From Ectobacillus polymachus (lineage in GTDB: Bacteria; Bacillota; Bacilli; Bacillales; Bacillaceae_G), in assembly GCF_048159605.1 (NCBI RefSeq), contig NZ_JBLREB010000001.1:1550001-1614000 (forward strand): a DNA stretch of 64,000 bases, written 5' to 3'. The notes under the pieces are model-generated. The model was not told the DNA's origin and ran no database searches. It worked only from the letters and a program-made list of their open reading frames with translations. Shown piece by piece: positions 51,241 through 59,086 of this stretch (its first letter is position 1; each line of letters opens with the position of its first letter). Made by a program: the position numbers and the translations under genes.

Positions 51241-52077
51241 TTACTTTTTATAGTTCCATTCATCACTCTCGTATTTATCATGTGCTAAGTTTTCTACCTC
51301 TTGAAGCTGCTGTCTGCTTAATTCATAGGGTTCCAAGTTAATATCCAACCCTTTTTCAAATCCAACATTAAAGGCTTGAATTAACTGTTGCATCGTGAAT
51401 GTAGTATTTGTAATCTCGCGAAGCGCTACTGCTTTCGAAGAAAACATTTGTTTCATTCTATTTTTAATTCGGTCATTAGGAAATATAAATAAATCATACA
51501 ACGTATCCAAATCAATCTCTAATGGTATAGAGCCATGCTGTAAAATTACGCCTTTTTGACGAGTTTGGGCGCTACCCGCGATTTTTCGTCCTTCCACAAC
51601 AATTTCATACCAAGAAGAAGCATCAAAGCATACAGAAGAACGAGGGTTCTTTAAATCATCAAGCTCTTTCTGGGTCTGCGGAACTGCAAAATAAGCTTGT
51701 AACCCTAATGCTTGAAATCCTTCTAATAAGCCTTGTGAAATGACGCGATACGCTTCCGTAACTGTTTTTGGCATATTCGGATGATCTTCTCGTACGATAA
51801 CACTATAGGTAAGCTCGCGATCATGCAGTACACTTCTTCCGCCTGTAGGCCGGCGAACAAAACCAAAACCTTTACGGTTCACTTCTTCTATATTGATTTC
51901 TTTCTTTACATGCTGAAAATAGCCAATGGACAAAGTAGGAACGTCCCACTCGTAAAATCGTATTGTCGGAGCCATTTTTTGTTCACTTTGCCAATTGAGT
52001 AAGCATTCATCAAGTGCCATATTAAATGCTGGAGAGCATGCTCCAGAATAAATGTAATTCCACGTTTCTTTTTTCAT
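51241..52077 (-). CDS. lipM: Octanoyltransferase LipM
   Basis: A 278-residue BPL/LPL-family enzyme that transfers octanoyl from acyl carrier protein to the GcvH lipoyl domain, starting lipoate synthesis. Motifs: RRPTGGRSVLHD, the catalytic Cys in SSVCFDASSWYEIV, and RKIAGSAQTRQKGVILQHGSIPL with the conserved Lys. The start is the ATG at 52077 after GAGGTG; an earlier start adds four residues. It serves the lipoyl enzymes in this window, the BKD E2 and the glycine cleavage system. Confidence 0.96.
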   Translation of the reverse strand: MKKETWNYIYSGACSPAFNMALDECLLNWQSEQKMAPTIRFYEWDVPTLSIGYFQHVKKEINIEEVNRKGFGFVRRPTGGRSVLHDRELTYSVIVREDHPNMPKTVTEAYRVISQGLLEGFQALGLQAYFAVPQTQKELDDLKNPRSSVCFDASSWYEIVVEGRKIAGSAQTRQKGVILQHGSIPLEIDLDTLYDLFIFPNDRIKNRMKQMFSSKAVALREITNTTFTMQQLIQAFNVGFEKGLDINLEPYELSRQQLQEVENLAHDKYESDEWNYKK

Positions 52078-52219
52078 CCCGCACCTCAATATAAAATGAT
52101 TTCTATTACACTATAACAAAACAGACAATATTTGTGAAAAGATAAGCAGACTATATTGCATTACATGATGTGGTCATTATATGATGTAGTATAGAAATAC
52201 AAAAAGGGGTCGATTCATC

Positions 52220-52600
52220 GTGTCAGCTAACTTAAGCATACTTATAGGACTTGTCGTTGCGATTATTGCATATTCAATAGGTACCTACTTCTATCAACGT
52301 AAAATTGTTAAAACTCTTAAAGAAGAAGAATTTCGTTCTACATATCGCAAAGCGCAAATCATTGACGTACGAGATGACAAGGACTTTCAAGCGGGACATA
52401 TTCTTGGTGCTAGAAATATTCCGTTAACTCAACTGCAAATGAGATATAAAGAAATTCGAAATGATCAACCGGTTTATTTATATGACCAAAACGGGTATCG
52501 TTCAGGGCGTGCTGCACAGATTCTGAAAAAAAAGGGTTATAACCAATTATTTCAACTCCAAGGCGGCTTTAAAGCTTGGACAGGCAAAGTTAAATCCTAA
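52220..52600 (+). CDS. yqhL: Rhodanese-like membrane-anchored protein, catalytic Cys replaced
   Basis: A 126-residue protein with an N-terminal membrane helix (about 5-24) and a cytosolic rhodanese domain (35-126). The domain is complete (IIDVRDDKDFQAGHILGARNIP, LKKKGYNQLFQLQGGFKAW), but the active-site loop reads YDQNGYRSG where an active sulfurtransferase has a Cys at the Asp position. Sulfur transfer by the normal mechanism is therefore unlikely. Starts at GTG. Positioned as yqhL in B. subtilis, divergent from lipM. Confidence 0.9.
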   Translation: MSANLSILIGLVVAIIAYSIGTYFYQRKIVKTLKEEEFRSTYRKAQIIDVRDDKDFQAGHILGARNIPLTQLQMRYKEIRNDQPVYLYDQNGYRSGRAAQILKKKGYNQLFQLQGGFKAWTGKVKS

Positions 52601-52616
52601 TATCATTAAACGAGTA

Positions 52617-52651
52617 AAAGACCTTCTCAACCAAGCCTAAGAAGGTCTTTT
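52617..52651 (+). terminator. Terminator after yqhL
   Basis: AAAAGACCTTCT pairs with AGAAGGTCTTTT (12 bp); may serve both strands. Confidence 0.92.
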
Positions 52652-52699
52652 GTCTTGTCCAAACTATCAACAAGAAAACTACAGCAAGAACACTGTTAT

Positions 52700-53473
52700 T
52701 TACAGTAAGCCAACTGCTTTCAAGCCATTCCAAATCCCATCATCATCACAGCTATTCGTGACTATATCCGCACATTGCTTCAATTCATCAACTGCATTTC
52801 CCATCACAATCCCCGTACCTACATAGGATATCATTTGCATATCATTTCTACCGTCACCAAATGCAAATGTATTTTCTCTTTTGAACCCTGCACGGTTTAT
52901 AAATTGTTGAATTCCTTTCGCCTTAGAACTCCCTTTCGGAAGAACATCGAGTGCTAAGTTATGCCAACGAACAAATTCAAAGTTAGGAAACGATTTTTCG
53001 TAATAGCCCTCATCCGTTTCTTTACAAAATAATAAGCCTTGATAAACCGGATTTTCCTTATAAAAGTTACGATTATGTGGTGGATAGTTCATATGAAAGC
53101 TTTGAAAGCTGTCTTCAATATAAGGATGATTCTGTGCTGTCGCATATACATATTCGTGATTATAAAAAGCCATTTCATGACCACGAAGTTCTGCATCCGT
53201 TACTAGCTTATCTAACTGCATTGTTTCGATTTCATTTGTATAAATTTCTGCGCCTTCAAAAACAACGTATTGTCCATTGATTGACACATAGGATTCTATG
53301 TTAAGTTCTTCACGAATGGGCTCAAACATTGTAGGTGTACGCCCTGTAGCAATCGCAGTATACACTCCTTTCTGTTGCAATTCATGAATCGCATACTTCG
53401 TTGATTCCTGTAGCGATTTATTGGAATCTAATAGTGTTCCATCAATATCAAAAAATACAATTTTCTTTTCCAT
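52700..53473 (-). CDS. Cof-type HAD phosphatase
   Basis: A 257-residue cytosolic phosphatase of the HAD IIB (Cof) group, with motif I FFDIDGTLLD (nucleophile Asp and acid/base Asp), motif II ATGR near residue 42, motif III Lys in SSKAKGIQQF, and motif IV FGDGRNDMQMI. GAGAGGAG precedes the ATG. Substrates of this group are phosphosugars, flavin or cofactor phosphates; none can be assigned here. An unusual GC-rich structured element lies directly upstream (53525-53607). Confidence 0.93.
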   Translation of the reverse strand: MEKKIVFFDIDGTLLDSNKSLQESTKYAIHELQQKGVYTAIATGRTPTMFEPIREELNIESYVSINGQYVVFEGAEIYTNEIETMQLDKLVTDAELRGHEMAFYNHEYVYATAQNHPYIEDSFQSFHMNYPPHNRNFYKENPVYQGLLFCKETDEGYYEKSFPNFEFVRWHNLALDVLPKGSSKAKGIQQFINRAGFKRENTFAFGDGRNDMQMISYVGTGIVMGNAVDELKQCADIVTNSCDDDGIWNGLKAVGLL

Positions 53474-53524
53474 CCTAGTTTCTCCTCTCTTTTAGCCTAT
53501 CACAAAAAATATGGTATATGATAT

Positions 53525-53607
53525 GCCGCCAGGGAGTCTCTGGCAATTCTAACGCCCGGATGGTCACGCGAATCGCACACAGAGACCTTATGTAAAACAT
53601 AGTATAT
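53525..53607 (-). other. GC-rich structured element of unknown type
   Basis: An 80-base stretch distinctly richer in G+C than its surroundings, between the GNAT stop and the HAD start. Minus-strand reading: GGTCTCTGTGTGCGATTCGCGTGACC can close by GGTC/GACC with an inner GCGATTCGC, followed by GCCAGAGACTCCCTGGC, whose ends GCCAG/CTGGC pair. Flanks carry related CATATACTATG and CATATCATATACC. No open frame. It has the look of a cis-acting RNA or of a small repeat; I cannot match it to any riboswitch I know. Confidence 0.6.
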
Positions 53608-53622
53608 GAAACGGGTTTCAGG

Positions 53623-54195
53623 TCAAGAGATTTCTTCTTTTTTTCTATTTAAGAACGTTCTTTGTAGTAAACCATACATAAGTAAATCATAATATTGTCC
53701 TAAATAATATTGATATTCCTGCAGATTCCCTTCTTCTTGAAATCCGAATTTTTCTAATATACGTCTAGATGATATATTTTCCTTTCTTACAGTAGCTCCA
53801 ATTCGATTGTATCCAAGATGATGAAAGGCATAGGGAATAATTGCTTCTAAAACTTCTGTCATAAGTCCCTTATTCCATTCATTTTGATGCAATTCATAAC
53901 CAATTTCAGCACGGTGATGCGATTTACTCCAATTATGAAAGCCAATCGTTCCAATTAACCTATGATTTTCTTTTTTTTCAATTCCCCACCGAAGAATAGA
54001 ACCATTTTTGATGCCCATTTGAATTTGTGAGAGGAACTGCTGTGCTTGCTCTTTTCTTGTAAACGGCTCTAGCCCATAAAATTGCGTTACTTCCGGATCG
54101 GAGAAATATTCAAATATTTGTTTCTCATCGGATGGAACGAGTTCTCGTAAATAACAACGCTCTGTTTCCAAAGTAGGAAATTGTGAAAGGATCAT
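53623..54195 (-). CDS. GNAT-family N-acetyltransferase (RimJ/RimL type)
   Basis: A 190-residue acetyltransferase of the RimJ/RimL subgroup. It has LETERCYLRELVPSDEKQIF at the start, the acetyl-CoA binding stretch around RAEIGYELHQNEWNKGLMTEVLEAII, and HHLGYNRIGATVRKENISSRRILEKFGFQEEG. Such enzymes acetylate ribosomal proteins, peptides or drugs; the substrate is not predictable. It is the gene upstream of the HAD gene on the same strand, separated by the GC-rich element. Confidence 0.92.
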   Translation of the reverse strand: MILSQFPTLETERCYLRELVPSDEKQIFEYFSDPEVTQFYGLEPFTRKEQAQQFLSQIQMGIKNGSILRWGIEKKENHRLIGTIGFHNWSKSHHRAEIGYELHQNEWNKGLMTEVLEAIIPYAFHHLGYNRIGATVRKENISSRRILEKFGFQEEGNLQEYQYYLGQYYDLLMYGLLQRTFLNRKKEEIS

Positions 54196-54377
54196 ACTAA
54201 CTCCACCTTTATTGTTTTTGTATCCATTTCAACAAATTTTTATTATTTCCTTTTATTAGCTACGATTTTACGTTTTATAACAAGTAGTGGGCTATTACAG
54301 GCAGTATTTGTACAGAGGAAAGAAACAGGGAAGTTAGTATCAGCTTCTACCTTTCATATATTGGGTTAACACACCAG

Positions 54378-54413
54378 AAGGCTAGCATAAGGAACCATAC
54401 TTATACTAGCCTT
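54378..54413. terminator. Hairpin after the 63-residue gene
   Basis: AAGGCTAGCATAAG pairs with CTTATACTAGCCTT with one mismatch around GAACCATA; no clear T-run. Possible terminator or 3' stabiliser. Confidence 0.55.
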
Positions 54414-54437
54414 CTAGTGATTCACATGATATATGTA

Positions 54438-54629
54438 TTACTTCTCAAAGGGCTTTAGCATTTCCTCTCTCATTCCAAAGCTTACTGCTGCAAATCCTAC
54501 GTACATGCATACAAGAAGGATTGGATTCACGGTATTATACCAGCTATTATCCACAATTAAATAAACCGTTAAAATTGCAACTAATACAAACGTAAATACA
54601 AACATATAAAAACTCAATCCAGATTTCAT
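54438..54629 (-). CDS. Small membrane protein, unknown function
   Basis: A 63-residue protein with two hydrophobic helices (about 6-26 and 36-53) and a charged C terminus (GMREEMLKPFEK). AAAGGAGAAC precedes the ATG and a hairpin follows its stop, favouring a real gene. I do not recognise the family. It lies alone between the GNAT gene and gcvPB, with about 290 gene-free AT-rich bases upstream (54630-54921) in which only the gcvPB terminator was seen. Confidence 0.7.
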   Translation of the reverse strand: MKSGLSFYMFVFTFVLVAILTVYLIVDNSWYNTVNPILLVCMYVGFAAVSFGMREEMLKPFEK

Positions 54630-54856
54630 GTTGTTCTCCTTTCTACGTTACATCTGCCATTCAAAAGTTTATTGTAACGAATGCTCTTCTATGTCTCAAG
54701 TTTTCACTACGAAATAATTTTTACAATTGATTAGGCTTTACCTTTACAATATCATCACAATATTTTCCCTCTCCTTTTTGTTCATATTACCACAAAAAAT
54801 TATTTAGGAAATATTTATTGTTAGAAAGAGATTTGGCACTGCAATATGGGAAAACG

Positions 54857-54909
54857 AAAAAAGATGAAGATTACATAAGAATTGCTGTTTCTCTTATGCT
54901 TTCTTCATC
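54857..54909 (-). terminator. Terminator of the gcv operon
   Basis: GATGAAG/CTTCATC and CATAAGA/TCTTATG arms; on the minus strand TTTTTTCG follows, just after the gcvPB stop. Confidence 0.9.
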
Positions 54910-54921
54910 CCTGTCAGTTAT

Positions 54922-56397
54922 TTATTTGGTAGCAATGGTTTCCTTCATATAACGTAAAATAGGTTTACGAGCAGCGGTTGTTTCATCTAGCCGCTTCACT
55001 ACAGTCGTATGCGGCGCTTCTTGAACAATTTCTGGATTTTCTTCAGCTTCCTTGGCAATTGTGATCATTGCATCGATAAATTCATCTAACGTTTCCTTTG
55101 ATTCCGTTTCTGTCGGCTCAAACATCATACATTCTTCTACATTTAGCGGGAAATAGATAGTTGGTGGATGATAGCCAAAATCAAGCAACCGTTTCGCAAT
55201 ATCTAACGTACGAACGCCTAGCTTTTTCTGACGCCGTCCAGATATAACAAATTCATGCTTACAATGCTTATCGTATGGTAAATCATAATATGGAGCTAAT
55301 CGTCTCATCATATAATTTGCATTAATTACAGCATTTTCTGTAACAAGTTTTAATCCGTCAGGACCCATAGAGCGAATGTACGTATAAGCACGTACGTTAA
55401 TGCCAAAGTTTCCATAGAACGGCTTTACACGACCGAATGCCTGTGGACGATTATAATCAAATCGATAGCCAGCCTCTGTTTTCTCTAAAACCGGTTTCGG
55501 TAAATATGGTATCAGTTCTTTTTTCACGCCAACTGGACCAGACCCTGGGCCGCCGCCGCCGTGAGGACCAGTAAATGTTTTATGAAGATTTAAATGCACT
55601 ACGTCAAAGCCCATATCACCAGGACGAGCTTTACCTAGTACTGCATTCAAATTAGCGCCGTCATAATACACCTTACCACCAGCTTCATGAACAATCTGCG
55701 CAATTTCTACAATATGCTCTTCGAATAAACCGAGTGTATTCGGATTTGTTAGCATTAAAGCAGCTGTATCGTCCCCTACCACACGTTTCAAATCCGCTAA
55801 ATCAACAAGACCTTCTTCATTAGAGTTTACTGTAATGATTTCAAAACCTGCAACAGACGCAGATGCTGGATTTGTACCATGAGCTGAATCGGGAACAATA
55901 ACCTTTGTCCGTTTATGATCCTGATTTGCCTCGTGAAAAGCACGAATCAGCATTAAACCAGTCCATTCCCCATGAGCTCCTGCTGCCGGCTGCAGTGTTA
56001 CTTGGTCCATTCCTGTTATTTCTTTTAAGCTTTCTTGCAGATTATACATAAGTTCTAATGCGCCTTGAACTGTATTTTCATCTTGGTAAGGATGAATCTG
56101 CGCAAACCCTGTCATACGTGCAACATTTTCATTGATTTTAGGATTGTATTTCATTGTACATGAACCAAGAGGATAAAAACCAGAATCTACCCCGTGATTT
56201 CGTCTGGACAATGCTGTATAATGGCGCATAATATCAAGCTCAGATAATTCTGGAAGCTCTGGATCTTCCTTACGAATATACTCATTATCAAAGATAGAAT
56301 CTAATGCTACTTCTTCTACATCAAGAGCCTGTAAGCTATAACCAACACGGCCATGTTTACTCATTTCAAAAATGAGAGGTTGATCTTGTTGCATCAT
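54922..56397 (-). CDS. gcvPB: Glycine dehydrogenase (decarboxylating) subunit 2
   Basis: The 491-residue pyridoxal-phosphate subunit of the P-protein of the glycine cleavage system. The PLP lysine is in VVHLNLHKTFTGPHGGGGPG; other family stretches are YPLGSCTMKYNP and QPAAGAHGEW. GGGGGAAA precedes the ATG, which overlaps the gcvPA stop by four bases. With GcvPA it decarboxylates glycine and passes aminomethyl to lipoyl-GcvH (gcvH is elsewhere). Confidence 0.97.
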   Translation of the reverse strand: MMQQDQPLIFEMSKHGRVGYSLQALDVEEVALDSIFDNEYIRKEDPELPELSELDIMRHYTALSRRNHGVDSGFYPLGSCTMKYNPKINENVARMTGFAQIHPYQDENTVQGALELMYNLQESLKEITGMDQVTLQPAAGAHGEWTGLMLIRAFHEANQDHKRTKVIVPDSAHGTNPASASVAGFEIITVNSNEEGLVDLADLKRVVGDDTAALMLTNPNTLGLFEEHIVEIAQIVHEAGGKVYYDGANLNAVLGKARPGDMGFDVVHLNLHKTFTGPHGGGGPGSGPVGVKKELIPYLPKPVLEKTEAGYRFDYNRPQAFGRVKPFYGNFGINVRAYTYIRSMGPDGLKLVTENAVINANYMMRRLAPYYDLPYDKHCKHEFVISGRRQKKLGVRTLDIAKRLLDFGYHPPTIYFPLNVEECMMFEPTETESKETLDEFIDAMITIAKEAEENPEIVQEAPHTTVVKRLDETTAARKPILRYMKETIATK

Positions 56398-57737
56398 TTT
56401 ATTTCCCCCATTTCACTTACAAAAGTATCAATTTCTTCTTTCGTTCGAAGTTCTGTAACAGCGATTAACATATGGTTCGCTAATCCTGGATAGTCTTTGC
56501 CTAGGTCATAACCACCAATAATGTTCTTCTTAAGAAGCGCTTCATTGATTTCCTTTACCGGTCGTTTGCATGCAATAACAAACTCATTAAAGAACGGGCC
56601 AGCAAATGGAATAGTAAATCCTTTTTGTTCCAGCTGTTTCTTCGCATATTGTGCTTTTGAAATGTTTTGTATGCTCATTTCTCGAACACCCTTTTTCCCT
56701 AGCGCCGTCATTGCTACAGAAGCTGCCAGAGCGTTTAATGCTTGATTGCTGCATATATTCGAGGTTGCTTTATCACGGCGTATATGTTGTTCTCTTGCTT
56801 GCAAAGTTAGCACAAATCCTCGGCGCCCTTCTGAATCCTTCGTTTGCCCTACTAATCGACCTGGGAGCTTACGCATTAACGCTTTCTTTGTTGCAAAGTA
56901 TCCACAATGAGGTCCACCAAATTGTGCTGGAATTCCAAATGGCTGTGCATCTCCAACTACGATATCAGCGTCAAATTTCCCCGGAGGCGTTAATGCGCCT
57001 AAAGAGAGGGGATTCGCAGAAACGATAAACAATCCTTTATAAGTATGAGCGATGCTTTCGATATCTCCTAACCGTTCAACTTGACCAAAGAAATTCGGAT
57101 ATTGAACGATAACACATGCAACGTCCTCATCCATTTGCATTTCTAGTTGCAAGGTGTTAGTCACACCGCCTACATGCGGAATTTCAACGACTTCCAAACG
57201 CTGCGCCTTGGCATATGTTTTTAGTACGTCTCTTGCCTCTGGATGAACGGCTTCTGAAACAAGAACTTTATTCTTTCGTGTATGCCCAGCTGCCATCATA
57301 GCTGCCTCAGCAAGCGCAGTTCCACCATCGTACATAGACGAATTTGCAACGTCCATACCCGTTAATTCACAAATCATCGTTTGGAATTCAAAGATAGCTT
57401 GTAATTCACCTTGAGATATTTCTGGTTGATAAGGCGTATATGCTGTATAAAATTCAGAACGGGAAAGAACGTGATCTACAATAACAGGAACAAAATGATC
57501 GTAGACACCTGCACCAAGAAAGGAAGCATACTCTTTCATATTGACATTCTTTGCTGCAAGATTTGTTAATTCCTTTAGTAGCTCTGGTTCTGAAGCTGCT
57601 TTCTTAAGTTTTAAATCTCCTTTAAACTGTACACTCTCCGGAATATCCTGAAATAGTTCTTCAACAGTTTGCACACCTATAGCATGTAGCATTTCCTGTC
57701 TATCTTCTTCGGTCATTGGAAGATAACGATGCATCAT
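56394..57737 (-). CDS. gcvPA: Glycine dehydrogenase (decarboxylating) subunit 1
   Basis: The 447-residue partner of GcvPB, corresponding to the N-terminal half of fused P-proteins. Landmarks: FLGAGVYDHFVP, TAYTPYQPEISQGELQAIFEF in part, NSSMYDGGTALAEA, and GQTKDSEGRRGFVLTLQAREQHIRR in part. AGGAGGGG precedes the ATG at 57737. Sits between gcvT and gcvPB in one operon. Confidence 0.97.
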   Translation of the reverse strand: MMHRYLPMTEEDRQEMLHAIGVQTVEELFQDIPESVQFKGDLKLKKAASEPELLKELTNLAAKNVNMKEYASFLGAGVYDHFVPVIVDHVLSRSEFYTAYTPYQPEISQGELQAIFEFQTMICELTGMDVANSSMYDGGTALAEAAMMAAGHTRKNKVLVSEAVHPEARDVLKTYAKAQRLEVVEIPHVGGVTNTLQLEMQMDEDVACVIVQYPNFFGQVERLGDIESIAHTYKGLFIVSANPLSLGALTPPGKFDADIVVGDAQPFGIPAQFGGPHCGYFATKKALMRKLPGRLVGQTKDSEGRRGFVLTLQAREQHIRRDKATSNICSNQALNALAASVAMTALGKKGVREMSIQNISKAQYAKKQLEQKGFTIPFAGPFFNEFVIACKRPVKEINEALLKKNIIGGYDLGKDYPGLANHMLIAVTELRTKEEIDTFVSEMGEIK

Positions 57738-57753
57738 TGTTTTTCCCCTCCTG

Positions 57754-58851
57754 TTAATAAGTACGCTTATAAAATGGTGTCGATACTACGACTGCCTTTA
57801 CTCGTTTCGTACGGATTGCGACTTCCACTTCAGTATGTAGTGCTGCATACTCTGATTGCAAAAGCGCTAGTCCAATATTTTTCTTTAAAGTTGGAGATTG
57901 TGTGCCGCTTGTTACCTCACCAATCTTCTCATCCCCTACAAATACTTCATAATGACTTCTTGGAATACCCCGCTCCATCATTTCAATCCCTATAAGTTTA
58001 CGCGGAGCACCGTTTTCCTTTTGCTCTTTTAAAACCTGCTTGCCATAAAAATCGCTTTCTTTATTTACTTTTACTGCAAAACCCATTCCTGCTTCAATAG
58101 GTGTAATATCCTTTGAAAGTTCTTGTCCGTATAATGGTAATTTCGCTTCAAAACGTAGAGTATCACGAGCACCAAGGCCGCATAGCTTAATTCCTTCCTC
58201 TTCACCCGCTTGAAGTATCGCTTCCCATAATGCGGTTGCATCTTCACTTTTACAATAAATTTCAAAGCCATCCTCACCGGTATAACCTGTTCGAGAGACT
58301 AGTACAAATTTATTTGCTATTTCTACATGATCTAGGAACGTAAATGGCTTTATTTCACTCACATTCACTGTAGTAATTTTTTGTAATATAGGTACTGCAA
58401 GCGGCCCTTGCAAAGCAAGCTGTGCAGTAGCATCGGATCTATTTTCAATCACTACGTCACTGATTAAATGTTGATCTAACCATTCATAGTCTTTCTCAAT
58501 ATTTGCAGCATTGACGACGAGTAAATAATCATTCTCACTTTTCTTATAAACTAATAAATCATCCACTGTACCGCCGTCAGGATAGCACATAGGTGTATAC
58601 TGAATACCGCCATCCTTCAACAATCCAATATCATTCGTCATCATTTGCTGCAAATAATCCAAACTACTAATCCCCCGTACGCTTATCTCTCCCATATGAG
58701 ATACATCGAACAATCCTGCCATTGTACGAACAGCTTCATGTTCCTCTTTAATACTTGAAAATTGAACAGGCAATTCCCATCCACCAAAATCAATTGTTTT
58801 TGCTCCATACTTTGCATATTCAGCAAATAATGGTGTTCGCTTCAATGTCAT
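57754..58851 (-). CDS. gcvT: Aminomethyltransferase (glycine cleavage T-protein)
   Basis: The 365-residue tetrahydrofolate-dependent T-protein, releasing ammonia from aminomethyl-lipoyl GcvH and making 5,10-methylene-THF, which FolD can use. Motifs: GLFDVSHMGEI, LLVVNAANIEKDYEWL, VSRTGYTGEDGFEIY with the catalytic Asp region, and GARDTLRFEAKLPLYGQE. First gene of gcvT-gcvPA-gcvPB. Upstream (58852-59086) no glycine riboswitch is recognisable. Confidence 0.97.
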   Translation of the reverse strand: MTLKRTPLFAEYAKYGAKTIDFGGWELPVQFSSIKEEHEAVRTMAGLFDVSHMGEISVRGISSLDYLQQMMTNDIGLLKDGGIQYTPMCYPDGGTVDDLLVYKKSENDYLLVVNAANIEKDYEWLDQHLISDVVIENRSDATAQLALQGPLAVPILQKITTVNVSEIKPFTFLDHVEIANKFVLVSRTGYTGEDGFEIYCKSEDATALWEAILQAGEEEGIKLCGLGARDTLRFEAKLPLYGQELSKDITPIEAGMGFAVKVNKESDFYGKQVLKEQKENGAPRKLIGIEMMERGIPRSHYEVFVGDEKIGEVTSGTQSPTLKKNIGLALLQSEYAALHTEVEVAIRTKRVKAVVVSTPFYKRTY

Positions 58852-59069
58852 CCCTCTTCCTCCCTCTTAAGCTGCCATAAACAGCTAAACATTCTTCATA
58901 AAACTTAAAAAGATATACGGAATATCGCATTATTATTTTATGAAAGCGTAAATAAAAATAACATTTTCCGGAGAAAATACGAAAGATAGCATATCTTTCA
59001 CATGATTATCCTACCATTTTTCATTCTATCGTATCAATATTCTTGCAAAAAAATAATTTCTGAATTTTT
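58852..59069 (-). promoter_or_regulatory. gcvT/yqhH divergent region
   Basis: About 220 bases between divergent starts. It holds an inverted repeat GAAAGATA/TATCTTTC (58981-58999) and ATTTTCCGGAGAAAAT (about 58962-58977), a palindrome with arms like CodY half-sites but a 4-base gap. No GGAGAG-type glycine aptamer is present. Confidence 0.45.
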
Positions 59070-59086
59070 AAGGAGGAGAAATTGTA

